From assembly GCA_900321145.1 (NCBI GenBank), contig ONVB01000127.1, positions 1-23,651 of the forward strand: a DNA stretch of 23,651 bases, written 5' to 3'. The notes under the pieces are model-generated. The model had not been told where the DNA came from and did not search any database. It saw only the letters and a list, made by a program, of their open reading frames with translations. This DNA comes from an uncultured Eubacteriales bacterium. Its GTDB lineage: Bacteria > Bacillota > Clostridia > Lachnospirales > Lachnospiraceae. The translations under genes and the position numbers were made by a program. Of the stretch, positions 1-7,654 are shown in pieces (the stretch's first letter is position 1; each line of letters opens with the position of its first letter).

Positions 1-503
1 ACAGCCACTATTTTGTCACCGTTATATATGGGACTGTAGGCAGTTATATGCGTACCCCACTCATCGGTAAACGGACGTGAATTAACTACGGTTTCACCCT
101 CGAACGCAAGGTGAGTCTCATCATCCTCATCATACTCCTCGCCCGGCAGTCCCGGCTCTTCGGGATCGGAATCAACCACATACTGCGGACCGTCCGCTGT
201 CTGTCTAACAGTATAGACATACTCGACACCGGCATTGTCATAAAAAACGGTAAGCTGTTCAAGAAGAGTGTTATATGCCTCGCTTTCCATATCGTCCTCG
301 GACCACACCTCATCTATGAGCGAGCTGTCAACCGAAGCGGCTACAACTCTGGTCATATTCATGGCATTATCCTTGATCTGAGTCTCAAGCAGATTTTTTG
401 ACTTGAAGTAAAATACAAGTCCCATGGTCACGTCTATCGCAAGCAGAAGAATCATAACGATAATAAAGATTTTTTTTGATAAACTAAGTCTTCTCGTCTT
501 CAA
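1..503 (-). CDS. Membrane-anchored sensory protein, N-terminal part (Cache-like sensor; partial)
   Basis: The frame is open from a TTG start at 503-501 to the window edge, giving about 167 residues; the rest lies outside. The TTG is chosen because a full AGGAGGG site (510-516) stands 6 bases upstream and the first residues form a basic stretch followed by a hydrophobic helix (about residues 11-33, IFIIVMILLLAIDVTMG). After it comes an extracytoplasmic part with short motifs (EYVYTV, VDSDPEEP, DEWGTHITAYSPIY) that resemble the single Cache sensor domains of Lachnospiraceae chemotaxis receptors and diguanylate cyclases. The output domain is cut off, so receptor, cyclase and kinase all remain possible. 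It has its own promoter and follows a terminator, so it is a separate transcription unit. That a membrane helix plus sensor is present is well supported; the Cache assignment is by eye. Confidence 0.75.
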   Translation of the reverse strand, partial: MKTRRLSLSKKIFIIVMILLLAIDVTMGLVFYFKSKNLLETQIKDNAMNMTRVVAASVDSSLIDEVWSEDDMESEAYNTLLEQLTVFYDNAGVEYVYTVRQTADGPQYVVDSDPEEPGLPGEEYDEDDETHLAFEGETVVNSRPFTDEWGTHITAYSPIYNGDKIVA

Positions 504-543
504 CTCTTTCCCTCCTGTTCGATGAATCCGTAAACTGTTGATT

Positions 544-572
544 ATTTTACCATACACCTTGCTTATTCACAA
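544..572 (-). promoter_or_regulatory. Promoter of the sensory gene (extended -10)
   Basis: On the minus strand a TTGTGA box (567-572) is followed by a 17-base spacer and TAAAAT (544-549), with TG one base before the -10 box (extended -10). Transcription would start near 537, giving a leader of about 34 bases before the TTG. The -35 box touches the T-tract of the terminator of the preceding gene, so terminator and promoter are packed back to back. Confidence 0.6.
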
Positions 573-573
573 G

Positions 574-606
574 AAAAAAAGTGGCAGCGGACGCATCCGC
601 TGCCAC
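574..606 (-). terminator. Intrinsic terminator after the DUF6033-like gene
   Basis: Perfect 11-bp stem (581-591 with 596-606), four-base loop, and on the minus strand a run of seven T (580-574) directly after the stem. It begins 13 bases after the stop of the coding region at 620. All parts of a factor-independent terminator are present. Confidence 0.95.
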
Positions 607-619
607 CTGAATGTTCATA

Positions 620-1462
620 CTATAAAGAAAAATCAAAATTGCTTCCGACCGCCCTCTCTGCTGCCGTCTTTGTCCTGTCCGTAAGAACACTTTGAGAAAA
701 GTCCTGAACCTTTCTGAGCAGTCCCTCAAGCGAGTCTGATTCCATGGTTTCAAAGCTTCCCAAAATCTCCTTTGCCTCATCCTCGGACAGATCTTCAAGC
801 TCATCCGTCTCAGTACGCTTCTCCTCGAGTTTTTCGGCCGCTTCCTTCTTCTCGGCTTTCTTTGCCTCAGCTTTCTCAAGCTCCTTCTTCTCCGCCCGCT
901 TTGCCGCAAGCTTTGACCTTGTATCGTCAAACGACTTGCTCATGGTCGCAAAGTATGATACCGTTCCGTCATCCTTTACCTGCATCCCGTAGTTTGCGAC
1001 CTGCGCACCCGAAGATGCAAGCTGCTTCTTGAAGTCATCCATCTTCGAAGCACCCTGATCGATAAGGTTTTCATACTTCTCACGGTACTTCTCATCGGAA
1101 GCCATCTTCTCGATCTTATCCTCGTCTATAAGGACCACAGGCTTATAAGGATTGGCAAAGCTTCCCGCAAGGGATTTTGCGGTATCCTTCATATCGCTGC
1201 TCACGAGGATAAAATCCATGTTGCCGTACTTCTTCTTCAGGCTCTCATAATAGCTCTCCGCCTTCTCGGAAAGCTTAGGCTCGCCCACGGTTGTTCCCGC
1301 GGTATAAAGCCTTCTTGAAGGATCAGTCTCCTTCGCCGGGTTACTCTTGGCTGCTGCGGGAGCGCTCTGCTCCTTCTCCGCCTTCTCTGCCGTTTTCCCG
1401 GGCCGGACTCCTGCATAACCGTAAGCGGCAAGACCGGCTGTTACATTACTTATTCCACCCAT
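620..1462 (-). CDS. DUF6033-like coiled-coil protein of unknown function
   Basis: 280 residues from ATG at 1462, chosen because AGGAGG stands 7 bases upstream and the product begins MGGISNVTAGLAAYGYAG; a longer frame reaches 1546 but has no ribosome site there. The short glycine/tyrosine-rich start, a middle part with YGNMDFILVSSDMKD and FANPYKPVVLIDEDKIEKMA, and a long Lys/Glu/Ala-rich helical stretch (about residues 193-245, likely coiled coil) match what I remember of DUF6033 proteins of Clostridia, whose function is not known. There is no signal peptide or membrane helix, so it is probably cytosolic. The C-terminal part (SLEGLLRKVQDFSQSV) looks like an amphipathic helix. It has its own weak promoter candidate and a strong terminator, so it may be expressed separately from ispD upstream. 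Confidence 0.8.
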   Translation of the reverse strand: MGGISNVTAGLAAYGYAGVRPGKTAEKAEKEQSAPAAAKSNPAKETDPSRRLYTAGTTVGEPKLSEKAESYYESLKKKYGNMDFILVSSDMKDTAKSLAGSFANPYKPVVLIDEDKIEKMASDEKYREKYENLIDQGASKMDDFKKQLASSGAQVANYGMQVKDDGTVSYFATMSKSFDDTRSKLAAKRAEKKELEKAEAKKAEKKEAAEKLEEKRTETDELEDLSEDEAKEILGSFETMESDSLEGLLRKVQDFSQSVLTDRTKTAAERAVGSNFDFSL

Positions 1463-1544
1463 ATTCAGACCTCCTTGTCTTAATGCGATGTACAACAGTT
1501 CCCGCACCGGCACCATGAATCCTTTCAAATGCCGATACACAATC

Positions 1545-1573
1545 ATAATACCATATTTTTAATCAAAAAACAA
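1545..1573 (-). promoter_or_regulatory. Possible promoter of the DUF6033-like gene
   Basis: Minus strand: TTGTTT (1568-1573), 17-base spacer, TATTAT (1545-1550) with a TG one base upstream of the -10 box. The -35 match is poor (3 of 6), but the extended -10 compensates. The -35 box lies on the last codons of ispD, just before its stop. A leader of about 76 bases would result. Confidence 0.4.
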
Positions 1574-2297
1574 GATGATTGTCCGAAGCAGCAAATGCTC
1601 CGGCTACCACCATATCCTCCGGTGTAGTCAGCTTGATGTTGGTATAAGCACCGGGAATGATCACGCTCGTCACGCCGGCATACTGTTCAACAACCATTGT
1701 ATCATCCGTCACTTTGGACCTGGTCTGCTCATCCACAGCCTCCAGTCTCTTGTAAGCCTTTTTTATGGTATTTAAGCTGAAGGTCTGCGGTGTCTGTATA
1801 ATGTACAGCTTCGACCGTTCCGGGGTATCGGTCCCTATCACATGTCCGCCCGATTCCGTCACCTTCTTTATGGTATCCTTGACAGGAACACCGACTGTAC
1901 ACGCTTTGAAACCGTCCCGTATACAGTTCACGGAATCCTCTATCATCCTCTCGGTCACAAACGGACGGGCGCTGTCATGGATCAGGACTATCCTCTCCTC
2001 GTCCTCATCCTCGTTTATCGTATTCAAACCATTCTCCACGGAATCAACGCGTCTCTCCCCGCCCGGACATATGCGTCTCACCTTCCTGTAGCCATACCTG
2101 TCGACTATCTCACTCCTGAAAAAAGGAATATCCTCCTTACGGGTAACCAGAATGATGTCGTCGATGAGTCTGCTCTTTTCAAAAACCTCAAGCGACCAGC
2201 AGACAACCTTTTTTCCATTAAGCTCCATAAGCTGTTTCGGTGTTTCGGTCTGCATCCTGTTTCCCGAACCGCCTGCCAAAAGAATCGCATGGATCAT
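1563..2297 (-). CDS. ispD: 2-C-methyl-D-erythritol 4-phosphate cytidylyltransferase
   Basis: 244 residues, close to the usual 230-240. The enzyme joins MEP and CTP to CDP-ME in the non-mevalonate isoprenoid pathway in the cytosol. Visible family motifs: the nucleotide loop LLAGGSGNRM with Arg14, PKQ with Lys21, GGERRVDSV, HDSARPF, VPVKDTIK, the TPQTF segment, TDD, and NIKLTTPEDM near the end. A very strong site (GGGGAGG, 6 bases before ATG) lies in the 12-base gap after tsaD, so it is co-transcribed with tsaD. The close relative TarI (ribitol-5-phosphate cytidylyltransferase) shares most motifs; no teichoic acid genes are adjacent, which favours IspD. In some genomes ispD is fused or next to ispF; neither applies here. 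Confidence 0.88.
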   Translation of the reverse strand: MIHAILLAGGSGNRMQTETPKQLMELNGKKVVCWSLEVFEKSRLIDDIILVTRKEDIPFFRSEIVDRYGYRKVRRICPGGERRVDSVENGLNTINEDEDEERIVLIHDSARPFVTERMIEDSVNCIRDGFKACTVGVPVKDTIKKVTESGGHVIGTDTPERSKLYIIQTPQTFSLNTIKKAYKRLEAVDEQTRSKVTDDTMVVEQYAGVTSVIIPGAYTNIKLTTPEDMVVAGAFAASDNHLVF

Positions 2298-2309
2298 GAC
2301 TTACCTCCC

Positions 2310-3326
2310 CTACCTCTCTCCTATCTTCAAGTTCGGCATGGCATTAAGTGACAACGGACTTCGCTCTCCCGCCATGTACGCGTAGTAACCCGCAACCCCG
2401 ATCATGGCTGCGTTATCCGTACACAGAATGGGCGACGGATAGTAAAACTCCAGTCCCGCCGACTCCGCAGCCGCTTTCATGCACTCTCTGAGGCGCGAAT
2501 TCGATGCGACTCCTCCGGCGAGCGCAAGCTTCTTTACGCCGTGGTCCTTAGCCGCATTTACCGAGTTTGCCACGAGTACATCCACCACAGCCTGCTGAAA
2601 AGAAGCAGCCACGTCAGCCCTGTTATACTCAATACGCTTCATATCACAACCGTTTAAGTAGTTTAATACAGCCGACTTCAGTCCGCTGAAAGAAAAGTCA
2701 TATGGCGCCTCGTCCACATGTGCGCGGGGAAAGCTTATTGCCTCGGGATTGCCTTCCTTGGCAAGCTTGTCAACCTTCGGTCCTCCCGGGTAACCCAAAC
2801 CGATCGCTCTTGCCACCTTGTCAAATGCTTCGCCGGCGGCATCATCCCTTGTACGCCCTATGATCTCATACTCGTTATAATCCTTTACAAGCACCAGGTG
2901 CGAATGTCCTCCGCTTGCGACCATGCACATAAACGGCGGTTCCAGCTCACTGTGCTCTATATAATTTGCGGATATGTGCCCTTCTATATGGTTCACTCCC
3001 ACCAAAGGCTTTCCTGCCGCATACGCAAGCGACTTTGCCGCCGAAACACCTACAAGAAGCGCCCCGACCAGGCCCGGGCCGTAGGTCACAGCCACCGCAT
3101 CTATATCCTGAAGTCCCGTACCCGCCTCGGCAAGTGCGTGCTTTATAACCTGGTTTATCTTCTCCACATGCTTCCTCGACGCTATCTCAGGCACCACTCC
3201 TCCGTATATGGTATGCAGATCTATCTGCGAGTAAATGGTATTTGAGAGCACATTTCTTCCGTCCTCGACCACTGCCGCCGCTGTCTCGTCACAAGAGCTT
3301 TCTATTGCCAATATCTTTATTCCCAT
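2310..3326 (-). CDS. tsaD: tRNA N6-adenosine threonylcarbamoyltransferase
   Basis: 338 residues, full family length. TsaD transfers the threonylcarbamoyl group to A37 of tRNAs that read ANN codons, acting with TsaB, TsaE and TsaC in the cytosol. Seen: the ASKHA-fold start ILAIESSCDETAAAVV, GGVVPEIASRKH, TYGPGLVGALLVG, the metal-binding pair H113 and H117 in VNHIEGH, FSFSGLKSAVLNYL, AGGVASNSRLR, and the third metal ligand D304 in CTDNAAM. The start is supported by GAGG 8 bases upstream. No tsaB or tsaE lies in the window. It sits between the DUF6715-like gene (44 bases upstream) and ispD (12 bases downstream). Confidence 0.97.
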   Translation of the reverse strand: MGIKILAIESSCDETAAAVVEDGRNVLSNTIYSQIDLHTIYGGVVPEIASRKHVEKINQVIKHALAEAGTGLQDIDAVAVTYGPGLVGALLVGVSAAKSLAYAAGKPLVGVNHIEGHISANYIEHSELEPPFMCMVASGGHSHLVLVKDYNEYEIIGRTRDDAAGEAFDKVARAIGLGYPGGPKVDKLAKEGNPEAISFPRAHVDEAPYDFSFSGLKSAVLNYLNGCDMKRIEYNRADVAASFQQAVVDVLVANSVNAAKDHGVKKLALAGGVASNSRLRECMKAAAESAGLEFYYPSPILCTDNAAMIGVAGYYAYMAGERSPLSLNAMPNLKIGER

Positions 3327-3370
3327 CTATACAACCTCAAAATCATCTTACTTACTTTATCTTTTGCAGA

Positions 3371-3991
3371 TCAGCCTCCGGACTCATCCGAGCTGCTCTG
3401 CCCCACATTTGACGGCTGCCAGCCGTATATCTTCCAGCGTTCGTTTTCTTTTACCAAAAGATAATCAAGGTAGAGGTACCCTTTTCCGTCTTTTGTATTC
3501 AGGGTACACTTGACCTCAAGTTTTGCCATGTCATTTCCGTCCGCGGTAAAGTACCTTACCTGGCTTGCCTCGGGAAGCTCACTCATGTTAAATGCATAAC
3601 CGCCTTCTTTGGTCTTCTCTATATCGTTCTTCAATCTCTCCAAAGAAGTCATCTCCGGATTGACAGCAAGAAGCTTGTCACAGTAAAGCTGTCTGACTTT
3701 ATTGTTCAGCTTCGTGAGCTGCTCGTCGGATATCTTGTCGCTCTTTTTCTTCTTCTCACCGTAAAAAACCTTGTAATATCTGCAATGAAGCTTAGCCAGA
3801 TCTCTCGGAGTCTTCGGATAATCAAAGCTCATATCATATTCGCACAGCTTTTCAATCTCGTTTTTAGCAGACTCACTTCTGTTCTTGGCCGATCTGTTAG
3901 ACAAATAAAAGAAATATATCAGCACTATGGCAACCAAAAATGCCGCAACCAACACAGTTTTTAAATCATTTTTTTTAAGTCTTCCCGCCAT
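3371..3991 (-). CDS. Membrane-anchored protein of unknown function, DUF6715-like
   Basis: 206 residues from ATG at 3991 (AGAGG 7 bases upstream, starting MAGRLKKNDLKT). A longer frame to 4069 would overlap rnz by 59 bases and lacks a ribosome site, so I reject it. Topology: short basic cytoplasmic start, one helix at about residues 13-30 (VLVAAFLVAIVLIYFFYL), then a soluble, probably extracytoplasmic domain with YPKTPRDLAKLHCRYYKVFYG, and a beta-rich end (KLEVKCTLNTKDGKGYLYLDYLLVKENERWKIYGW in two short pieces) that resembles a SnoaL/NTF2-type fold. I recall such proteins in Lachnospiraceae as DUF6715, function unknown. There is no lipobox. It lies 19 bases after rnz within the housekeeping operon, and the tail is Ser/Gly-rich. 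Confidence 0.75.
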   Translation of the reverse strand: MAGRLKKNDLKTVLVAAFLVAIVLIYFFYLSNRSAKNRSESAKNEIEKLCEYDMSFDYPKTPRDLAKLHCRYYKVFYGEKKKKSDKISDEQLTKLNNKVRQLYCDKLLAVNPEMTSLERLKNDIEKTKEGGYAFNMSELPEASQVRYFTADGNDMAKLEVKCTLNTKDGKGYLYLDYLLVKENERWKIYGWQPSNVGQSSSDESGG

Positions 3992-4010
3992 ACCAAATCC
4001 TCTGCTATGA

Positions 4011-4919
4011 TCAATCCTCGAATTTAAGCACCGTCTTCCTTCCGTCTCTGCATATATAGCCTGTTTCAAAAAGTCCGCTCACCATGCTCTGGAATTCCTG
4101 CGGTCTCACCGTTGCAGGACTGTAGTGCGTAAGCCACAGCTCCCTGACTCCCGCTTCCTTTGCTATGCCGCAGGCTTCCTGCATGGTCATATGCTTCTTA
4201 TCCTTTGCATCCGCAAGCTTGTCCTCCTCGCCGTACATTCCCTCACATATAAAGAGATCAGAGCCTGCAGCGTGTGAAACTATAACCTCCATAGGTCTTG
4301 TGTCGGTGCAGTAGGTAACTTTAAGTCCCTTTCTTGCTTCTCCCATCACCATATCCGGAGTATAAGTCCTGCCTTCATACTCAACCGTCTCGCCATGCTG
4401 GAGCTTTCCCCAGTACTGCACCGGCAGATCCAGAGCTTTTGCGGCCTCTACATTGAAGAGGCCCAGACGGTCAAGCATCATGGTATATCCGTAGCAGGTC
4501 ACGCTGTGATTGACCTTGTAAGCCTCTATCCGCATTCCGTAGAAATCAAGCCTGACCTCAGACTCCTCGAACTCCTCGAATTCTATGTCAAACGGAAGCC
4601 CCGGCGCTATGATCCTCAGCGCGTTCACGACTCTTATAAGCCCTTTCGGCCCAACCACCTTAAGAGGTTCCGTCCTGTCGGCATTACCTATTGTAAGGAG
4701 CAGCCCCGGCAGTCCGCTTATATGATCGGCATGAAAATGTGTGAAGCATATCATGTCTATATCCTTAAAGCTCCACCCGCACAGCCTTATCTGGTTTTGA
4801 GTCCCCTCGCCGCAATCTATGAGAAGCGAGTGACCGTTATACCTCAGCATAAGCGAGGTAAGCGCCCGGTTCGGAAGCGGAAGCATCCCGCCCGTACCAA
4901 GCAGACATATGTCCAGCAT
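4011..4919 (-). CDS. rnz: Ribonuclease Z
   Basis: 302 residues, typical of the short tRNase Z form. It cuts tRNA precursors after the discriminator base, needed for tRNAs without an encoded CCA. Seen: start LDICLLGTGGMLPLPNR, the metallo-beta-lactamase signature THFHADHISGLPGLL (H61, H63, D65, H66), VNHSVTCYGY, the GEARKGLKVTYCTDTRP segment with the Asp ligand, FICEGMYGEEDK, HMTMQEA and LTHYSPA holding further metal ligands. AAGGG stands 7 bases before the ATG. The gene follows pyrD by 28 bases, in the slot where pyrE is often found after pyrD in Firmicutes. Confidence 0.93.
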   Translation of the reverse strand: MLDICLLGTGGMLPLPNRALTSLMLRYNGHSLLIDCGEGTQNQIRLCGWSFKDIDMICFTHFHADHISGLPGLLLTIGNADRTEPLKVVGPKGLIRVVNALRIIAPGLPFDIEFEEFEESEVRLDFYGMRIEAYKVNHSVTCYGYTMMLDRLGLFNVEAAKALDLPVQYWGKLQHGETVEYEGRTYTPDMVMGEARKGLKVTYCTDTRPMEVIVSHAAGSDLFICEGMYGEEDKLADAKDKKHMTMQEACGIAKEAGVRELWLTHYSPATVRPQEFQSMVSGLFETGYICRDGRKTVLKFED

Positions 4920-4947
4920 GTTCTTTCCCTTCTTTATCTATCTCACA

Positions 4948-5853
4948 TTACCTCACGCAGCCGATCAGTTCGTTTACATCCTCGACATTGTTTTTCTCCA
5001 TATAATCCTTTATGCCCTCAACTACATCGAGAGCCGCATACGGATTATAGAAGTTAGCCGTGCCGACCGCAACCGCAGTCGCACCGGCCATGATAAGCTC
5101 TATGGCGTCCGAAGCCGAAGCCACACCGCCCATTCCTATGATTGGAATCTTAACTGCCTGCGCGGCCTGGTATACCATCCTGACCGCGATCGGATGTATG
5201 GCAGGTCCCGAAACACCCGCAGTTTTGTTCGCAACCGCAAATGTTCTCCTGTTTATATCTATCTTCATACCCGTGATGGTATTGATAAGCGATATGGCAT
5301 CCGCGCCCGCTTCCTCCGCAGTCCTTGCCATAAGCGCTATATCCGTTACATTCGGAGAAAGCTTCATGATCACAGGCTGCTTTGCGTGCTTTTTCACCTC
5401 GGCTGTTATCTCGGCAAGCGCCTTGGGATCCGTACCGAAAGCTATGCCGCCCTCCTTGACGTTCGGGCAGGATACATTTATCTCAAGAAGAGAAACCGTC
5501 TTTTGATCACCGAGTCTCTCGACCACATCAACATAATCCTCAATACTCCTGCCGCATACATTTACTATAACCTTTGTGTCCTTCTTTTCCAGGAATTTCA
5601 GGTCTCTTTCAATAAATGTATCTATGCCCGGGTTCTGAAGCCCGATCGCATTCATCATGCCGCCGTGTATCTCCGCAATTCTCGGAGTCGCATTTCCGGC
5701 CCAGGGTACATTTGCCACACCCTTGGTCGTAACAGCACCAAGCTTGGACACATCGTAAAACTCGTCATATTCCATTCCGGAACCAAATGTACCTGATGCC
5801 ACCGTCACCGGATTCTTAAGCTCAACTCCCGCGATCTCTACAGAAAGTTTCAT
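4948..5853 (-). CDS. pyrD: Dihydroorotate dehydrogenase B, catalytic subunit
   Basis: 301 residues, class 1B. It oxidises dihydroorotate to orotate with FMN; electrons pass through PyrK to NAD. Seen: VASGTFGSGMEY, TTKGV, GGMMNAIGLQNPG, the catalytic Cys129 in EINVSCPNVKEGG (cysteine marks the class 1 enzymes), MKLSPNVTDI, SLINTITGMKID, GPAIHPIAVRMVY and the FMN phosphate-binding IIGMGGVASASDAIELIMAGA. Its ATG overlaps the pyrK stop as ATGA (5850-5853), as expected for two subunits of one complex made in equal amounts. The upstream AAGGAGG lies within the end of pyrK. Confidence 0.96.
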   Translation of the reverse strand: MKLSVEIAGVELKNPVTVASGTFGSGMEYDEFYDVSKLGAVTTKGVANVPWAGNATPRIAEIHGGMMNAIGLQNPGIDTFIERDLKFLEKKDTKVIVNVCGRSIEDYVDVVERLGDQKTVSLLEINVSCPNVKEGGIAFGTDPKALAEITAEVKKHAKQPVIMKLSPNVTDIALMARTAEEAGADAISLINTITGMKIDINRRTFAVANKTAGVSGPAIHPIAVRMVYQAAQAVKIPIIGMGGVASASDAIELIMAGATAVAVGTANFYNPYAALDVVEGIKDYMEKNNVEDVNELIGCVR

Positions 5854-6617
5854 AAGACCACCTCCTTGGCATCAAATACCGGTCCGTCCGCACATACTCT
5901 GGCGTTGTTAACCTTGGAGTGATCGTCCGTAGCGGTTGTCTCGCACACGCAGGCAAGGCAGGCACCGATACCGCAGGCCATGCGTTCCTCTAAGGAAAGC
6001 TGTGCCTCCGTACCCTTCTCCTGAGCAAAAGCCTTTATGGCTTTCAGCATAGGCTTGGGTCCGCAGGCGTAGATTACATCGCCGTCTATATTATACTCTC
6101 TTATCGCATCTATCACAGTACCTTTGACACCCATAAAGCCTGTATCGCTCGACACATATACCTCACCGAGATCATCGAACTCGGCCTTTAGGAACTCCTC
6201 ATCCCTGTAGCCGAGAACTATTTTCAATTCAACACCCTTGCTTTTAAGCTTCTTTGCAAGGTAAAGCATGGGCGGTATGCCGATTCCTCCGCCCATAAGG
6301 ATTGCACTGCCGTCCTTCAAGGTATATCCGTTGCCGAGCGGCCCGAGCAGTCTGATCTTATCACCGCTCTTTAAACCGGAGATGATCCTTGTTCCCTCGC
6401 CGGCTATCCTGTACACAAACCTGAGCTTTCCGTCATCCGCATCACATATACTGATCGGTCTCGGCAAGAGTCTGCTGTTGTCACCCGTGAAAAGAGACGC
6501 AAACTGACCCGGAACTGCAGCGTCCGCTATCTCGGGACAATCCACGGTCATTGAATATATATCCCTGCCTATCTGCTCCTGCCTTACCACAGAAGCTGTC
6601 TTCATACTTTTCGCCAT
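5850..6617 (-). CDS. pyrK: Dihydroorotate dehydrogenase B, electron transfer subunit
   Basis: 255 residues from ATG at 6617. PyrK carries FAD and a [2Fe-2S] cluster and moves electrons from PyrD to NAD. Seen: FAD-binding LLPRPISICD with Arg53, pyridine-nucleotide loop MGGGIGIPPML (about 108-118), ACGPKPML, and the iron-sulfur ligands C215, C220 and C223 in ERMACGIGACLACVC plus C242 in ARVCADGPVFDA. The start is chosen because TAATG at 6619-6615 joins the pyrF stop to this ATG by one base, with GGAG about 10 bases upstream; a longer frame to 6659 would run into pyrF. The order pyrF-pyrK-pyrD is common in Clostridia. Confidence 0.96.
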   Translation of the reverse strand: MAKSMKTASVVRQEQIGRDIYSMTVDCPEIADAAVPGQFASLFTGDNSRLLPRPISICDADDGKLRFVYRIAGEGTRIISGLKSGDKIRLLGPLGNGYTLKDGSAILMGGGIGIPPMLYLAKKLKSKGVELKIVLGYRDEEFLKAEFDDLGEVYVSSDTGFMGVKGTVIDAIREYNIDGDVIYACGPKPMLKAIKAFAQEKGTEAQLSLEERMACGIGACLACVCETTATDDHSKVNNARVCADGPVFDAKEVVL

Positions 6618-7537
6618 TATCTTCTCGCTCCGTTTATATCCGCTATCATGTCCTCGCACGCCTTTCTCGAAGCATCCGCATAGCCCTCTTCCCCGAAGGA
6701 TGCATATGCTTCATTCTTATATGCGGCGATAATTCCTCTTGAGGAATTAACGATTGCACCCAGACCGTCCTCATTAAAGAAATGTACCAGATCGGCACCT
6801 TTTCCGCCCTGAGCTCCGTACCCCGGAACAAGTATATAAGCCTTAGGCATAAGCTTTCTTAAGACCTTTCCCATCTCGGGATAGGTTGCGCCGACCACAC
6901 AGCCCACATCGCTGTAATCGCCGTGAAGAACGCTCTCGCCCCACTCTACAACCTTCTGTGCCACATGCTCATAAAGCGGTCTGCCGTCTATCAGTCTGTC
7001 CTGGAACTCACCCGACGAAGGATTGGATGTCTTTACAAGGACAAATATACCCTTGTCGCACTCCTTACAGCAGTCTACAAAAGGCTTCACTCCGTCCGTT
7101 CCGAGATAAGGGTTCACAGTCACTATATCCTCATCAAAAGGAGCATAGGTCTTGCTTCCGACCGTTACCCAGCCTATATGTCCGTCCGCATATGCCTTAG
7201 AGGTTGAACCTATATCTCCCCTCTTTATATCACCGATCACGACAAGCCCCTTTTCGTGGCAGTAGTCGACCGTCTTCTTGAATGCATTTACTCCCGGTAC
7301 ACCGAACTGCTCGTACATCGCGATCTGCGGCTTTACTGCCGGTATGATATCATATACGGCATCCACTATACCCTTATTAAACTCAAATATGGCTTCGGCA
7401 GCCCCCTCTAAGGTTTCACCGAATTCACCGAAGGCCTTATCCTTTATAAACTCCGGAACATAGCCAAGCATGGGGTCAAGTCCCACCACTATCGGGGCAT
7501 CCTTCTTTTTGATCTGTTCGATCAGCTTCTCAATCAT
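6617..7537 (-). CDS. pyrF: Orotidine 5'-phosphate decarboxylase (type 2)
   Basis: 306 residues from ATG at 7537 (GGGAGG 7 bases upstream). It turns OMP into UMP, the last step of de novo UMP synthesis. Length and the motif GDIKRGDIGSTSKAYA with catalytic Lys/Asp are those of the longer type 2 enzymes rather than the roughly 230-residue type 1. Other motifs: VVGLDPMLGYVP, PAVKPQIAMYEQFG, TVNPYLGTDGVKPF, FVLVKTSNPSSGEFQD, VVGATYPEM, LVPGYGAQGG and the phosphate-binding NSSRGIIAAY. An in-frame ATG at 7570 would add 11 residues (MPIHINQGGAI); its ribosome site is a second copy of the one used here but 18 bases away, so I prefer 7537. pyrF is the first of the three overlapping pyr genes. Confidence 0.95.
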   Translation of the reverse strand: MIEKLIEQIKKKDAPIVVGLDPMLGYVPEFIKDKAFGEFGETLEGAAEAIFEFNKGIVDAVYDIIPAVKPQIAMYEQFGVPGVNAFKKTVDYCHEKGLVVIGDIKRGDIGSTSKAYADGHIGWVTVGSKTYAPFDEDIVTVNPYLGTDGVKPFVDCCKECDKGIFVLVKTSNPSSGEFQDRLIDGRPLYEHVAQKVVEWGESVLHGDYSDVGCVVGATYPEMGKVLRKLMPKAYILVPGYGAQGGKGADLVHFFNEDGLGAIVNSSRGIIAAYKNEAYASFGEEGYADASRKACEDMIADINGARR

Positions 7538-7595
7538 AATCGCGCCTCCCTGATTAATATGTATTGGCATGATTACTTCGTAATCGCGCCTCCCT
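7537..7595 (-). repeat. 15-bp direct repeat holding two copies of the pyrF ribosome site, with small hairpin
   Basis: The same 15 bases occur at 7537-7551 and 7581-7595 (44 bp apart); read on the minus strand each contains GGGAGGCGCGATTA. Copy one is the pyrF ribosome site. Copy two lies 18 bases before an in-frame ATG (7570), and between them is a small perfect hairpin (7571-7585, 6-bp arms, 3-base loop). The layout suggests a local duplication of the start region; a regulatory role is possible but not shown. Confidence 0.7.
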
Positions 7596-7610
7596 ATAAA
7601 ATATCGCAAT

Positions 7611-7642
7611 CAGGCACATCTCTCGTATAAGAAATGTGCCTG
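7611..7642 (-). other. Stem-loop between the PBP gene and pyrF
   Basis: Perfect 9-bp arms (7611-7619 and 7634-7642) with a 14-base loop, 12 bases after the PBP gene stop. On the minus strand the stem is followed by ATTGCGATATTTTAT, not by a clear T-run. It could be a leaky terminator that lets some transcripts pass into pyrF, or an RNA processing or stability element. Confidence 0.6.
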
Positions 7643-7654
7643 TCTCAAACTGTA

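Noticed and set aside
547..930. A 127-residue very basic frame opposite in phase to the DUF6033-like gene
   Set aside because: It overlaps the Lys/Glu-rich coiled coil and the terminator; the basic composition is a frame-shift shadow of GAA/AAG codons.
3992..4069. N-terminal extension of the DUF6715-like gene
   Set aside because: It would overlap rnz and has no ribosome site; ATG at 3991 has AGAGG at the right distance and a normal membrane-anchor start.
4909..5796. A long plus-strand frame of 295 residues
   Set aside because: It lies opposite pyrD, which is certain from its motifs; the antisense frame has no family motif and no ribosome site.
7553..7609. Longer pyrF form starting at 7609
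   Set aside because: It lacks a ribosome site and would begin in the base of the stem-loop; family starts fit 7537 better.
7611..7642. Intrinsic terminator after ponA
   Set aside because: The stem is perfect but the loop is long and no T-tract follows, so I list it as a stem-loop only.
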